Assembly: GCA_007129225.1 (NCBI GenBank)
Contig: SKVX01000249.1
Span: forward strand, 1-6,941
Reading direction: 5' to 3'
Length of the DNA: 6,941 bases
Source: Halomonas sp.
Lineage (GTDB): Bacteria; Pseudomonadota; Gammaproteobacteria; Pseudomonadales; Halomonadaceae
The position numbers were made by a program, and so were the translations under genes. Each line of letters begins with the position of its first letter. Positions within the stretch are counted from its first letter, which is position 1. The notes beneath the pieces are model-generated. The model was not told where the DNA came from. It did no database searches and worked only from the letters and a program-made list of their open reading frames with translations. Positions 6,940 through 6,941 of the stretch are shown piece after piece.

Positions 6940-6941
6940 TA

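Noticed and set aside
1..6941. A hidden defence, mobile or otherwise undescribed system
   Set aside because: Conserved TCA-cycle genes account for more than 95% of the window. There are no direct-repeat arrays, transposase remnants, integration sites or unassigned genes.

Overview
The window is an ordinary, densely coded stretch of core metabolism. All of its genes lie on the minus strand, so transcription runs from right to left. The order is sucA (E1 of 2-oxoglutarate dehydrogenase), sucB (E2), lpdA (E3) and the first part of sucC (succinyl-CoA synthetase beta subunit), which runs off the left edge. Together these encode two consecutive TCA-cycle steps. The E1-E2-E3 complex oxidatively decarboxylates 2-oxoglutarate to succinyl-CoA and makes NADH. 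Succinyl-CoA synthetase then turns succinyl-CoA into succinate with nucleotide triphosphate formation. sucD would be expected just beyond the left edge, and sdh genes possibly beyond the right edge.

The sequence is GC-rich and the proteins look gammaproteobacterial. An lpd gene of the Pseudomonas LpdG type sits between sucB and sucC, which is the Pseudomonas-like order rather than the E. coli one. The SucA N-terminus and the overall sequence character suggest a Halomonas-like member of the Oceanospirillales. That placement is recollection and inference, not a database result.

Region by region: 4126-6939 is sucA, complete or missing only a few N-terminal codons beyond the right edge. A 42-nt gap carries the sucB ribosome binding site. 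2512-4083 is sucB, which has two N-terminal lipoyl domains where the E. coli enzyme has one. A 50-nt gap carries the lpdA ribosome binding site. 1022-2461 is lpdA. The 179-nt gap at 843-1021 is the longest non-coding stretch; it holds two adjacent strong RNA hairpins, plus a weaker one just before the sucC start. 1-842 is sucC, covering about 280 of the roughly 388 residues usual for the family.

I found no mobile element, CRISPR array, tRNA, rRNA or new multi-gene system. The points worth a second look are the two-lipoyl SucB, the structured lpdA-sucC spacer and the poor ribosome binding site of sucC. The many long plus-strand reading frames are antisense shadows of these four genes.
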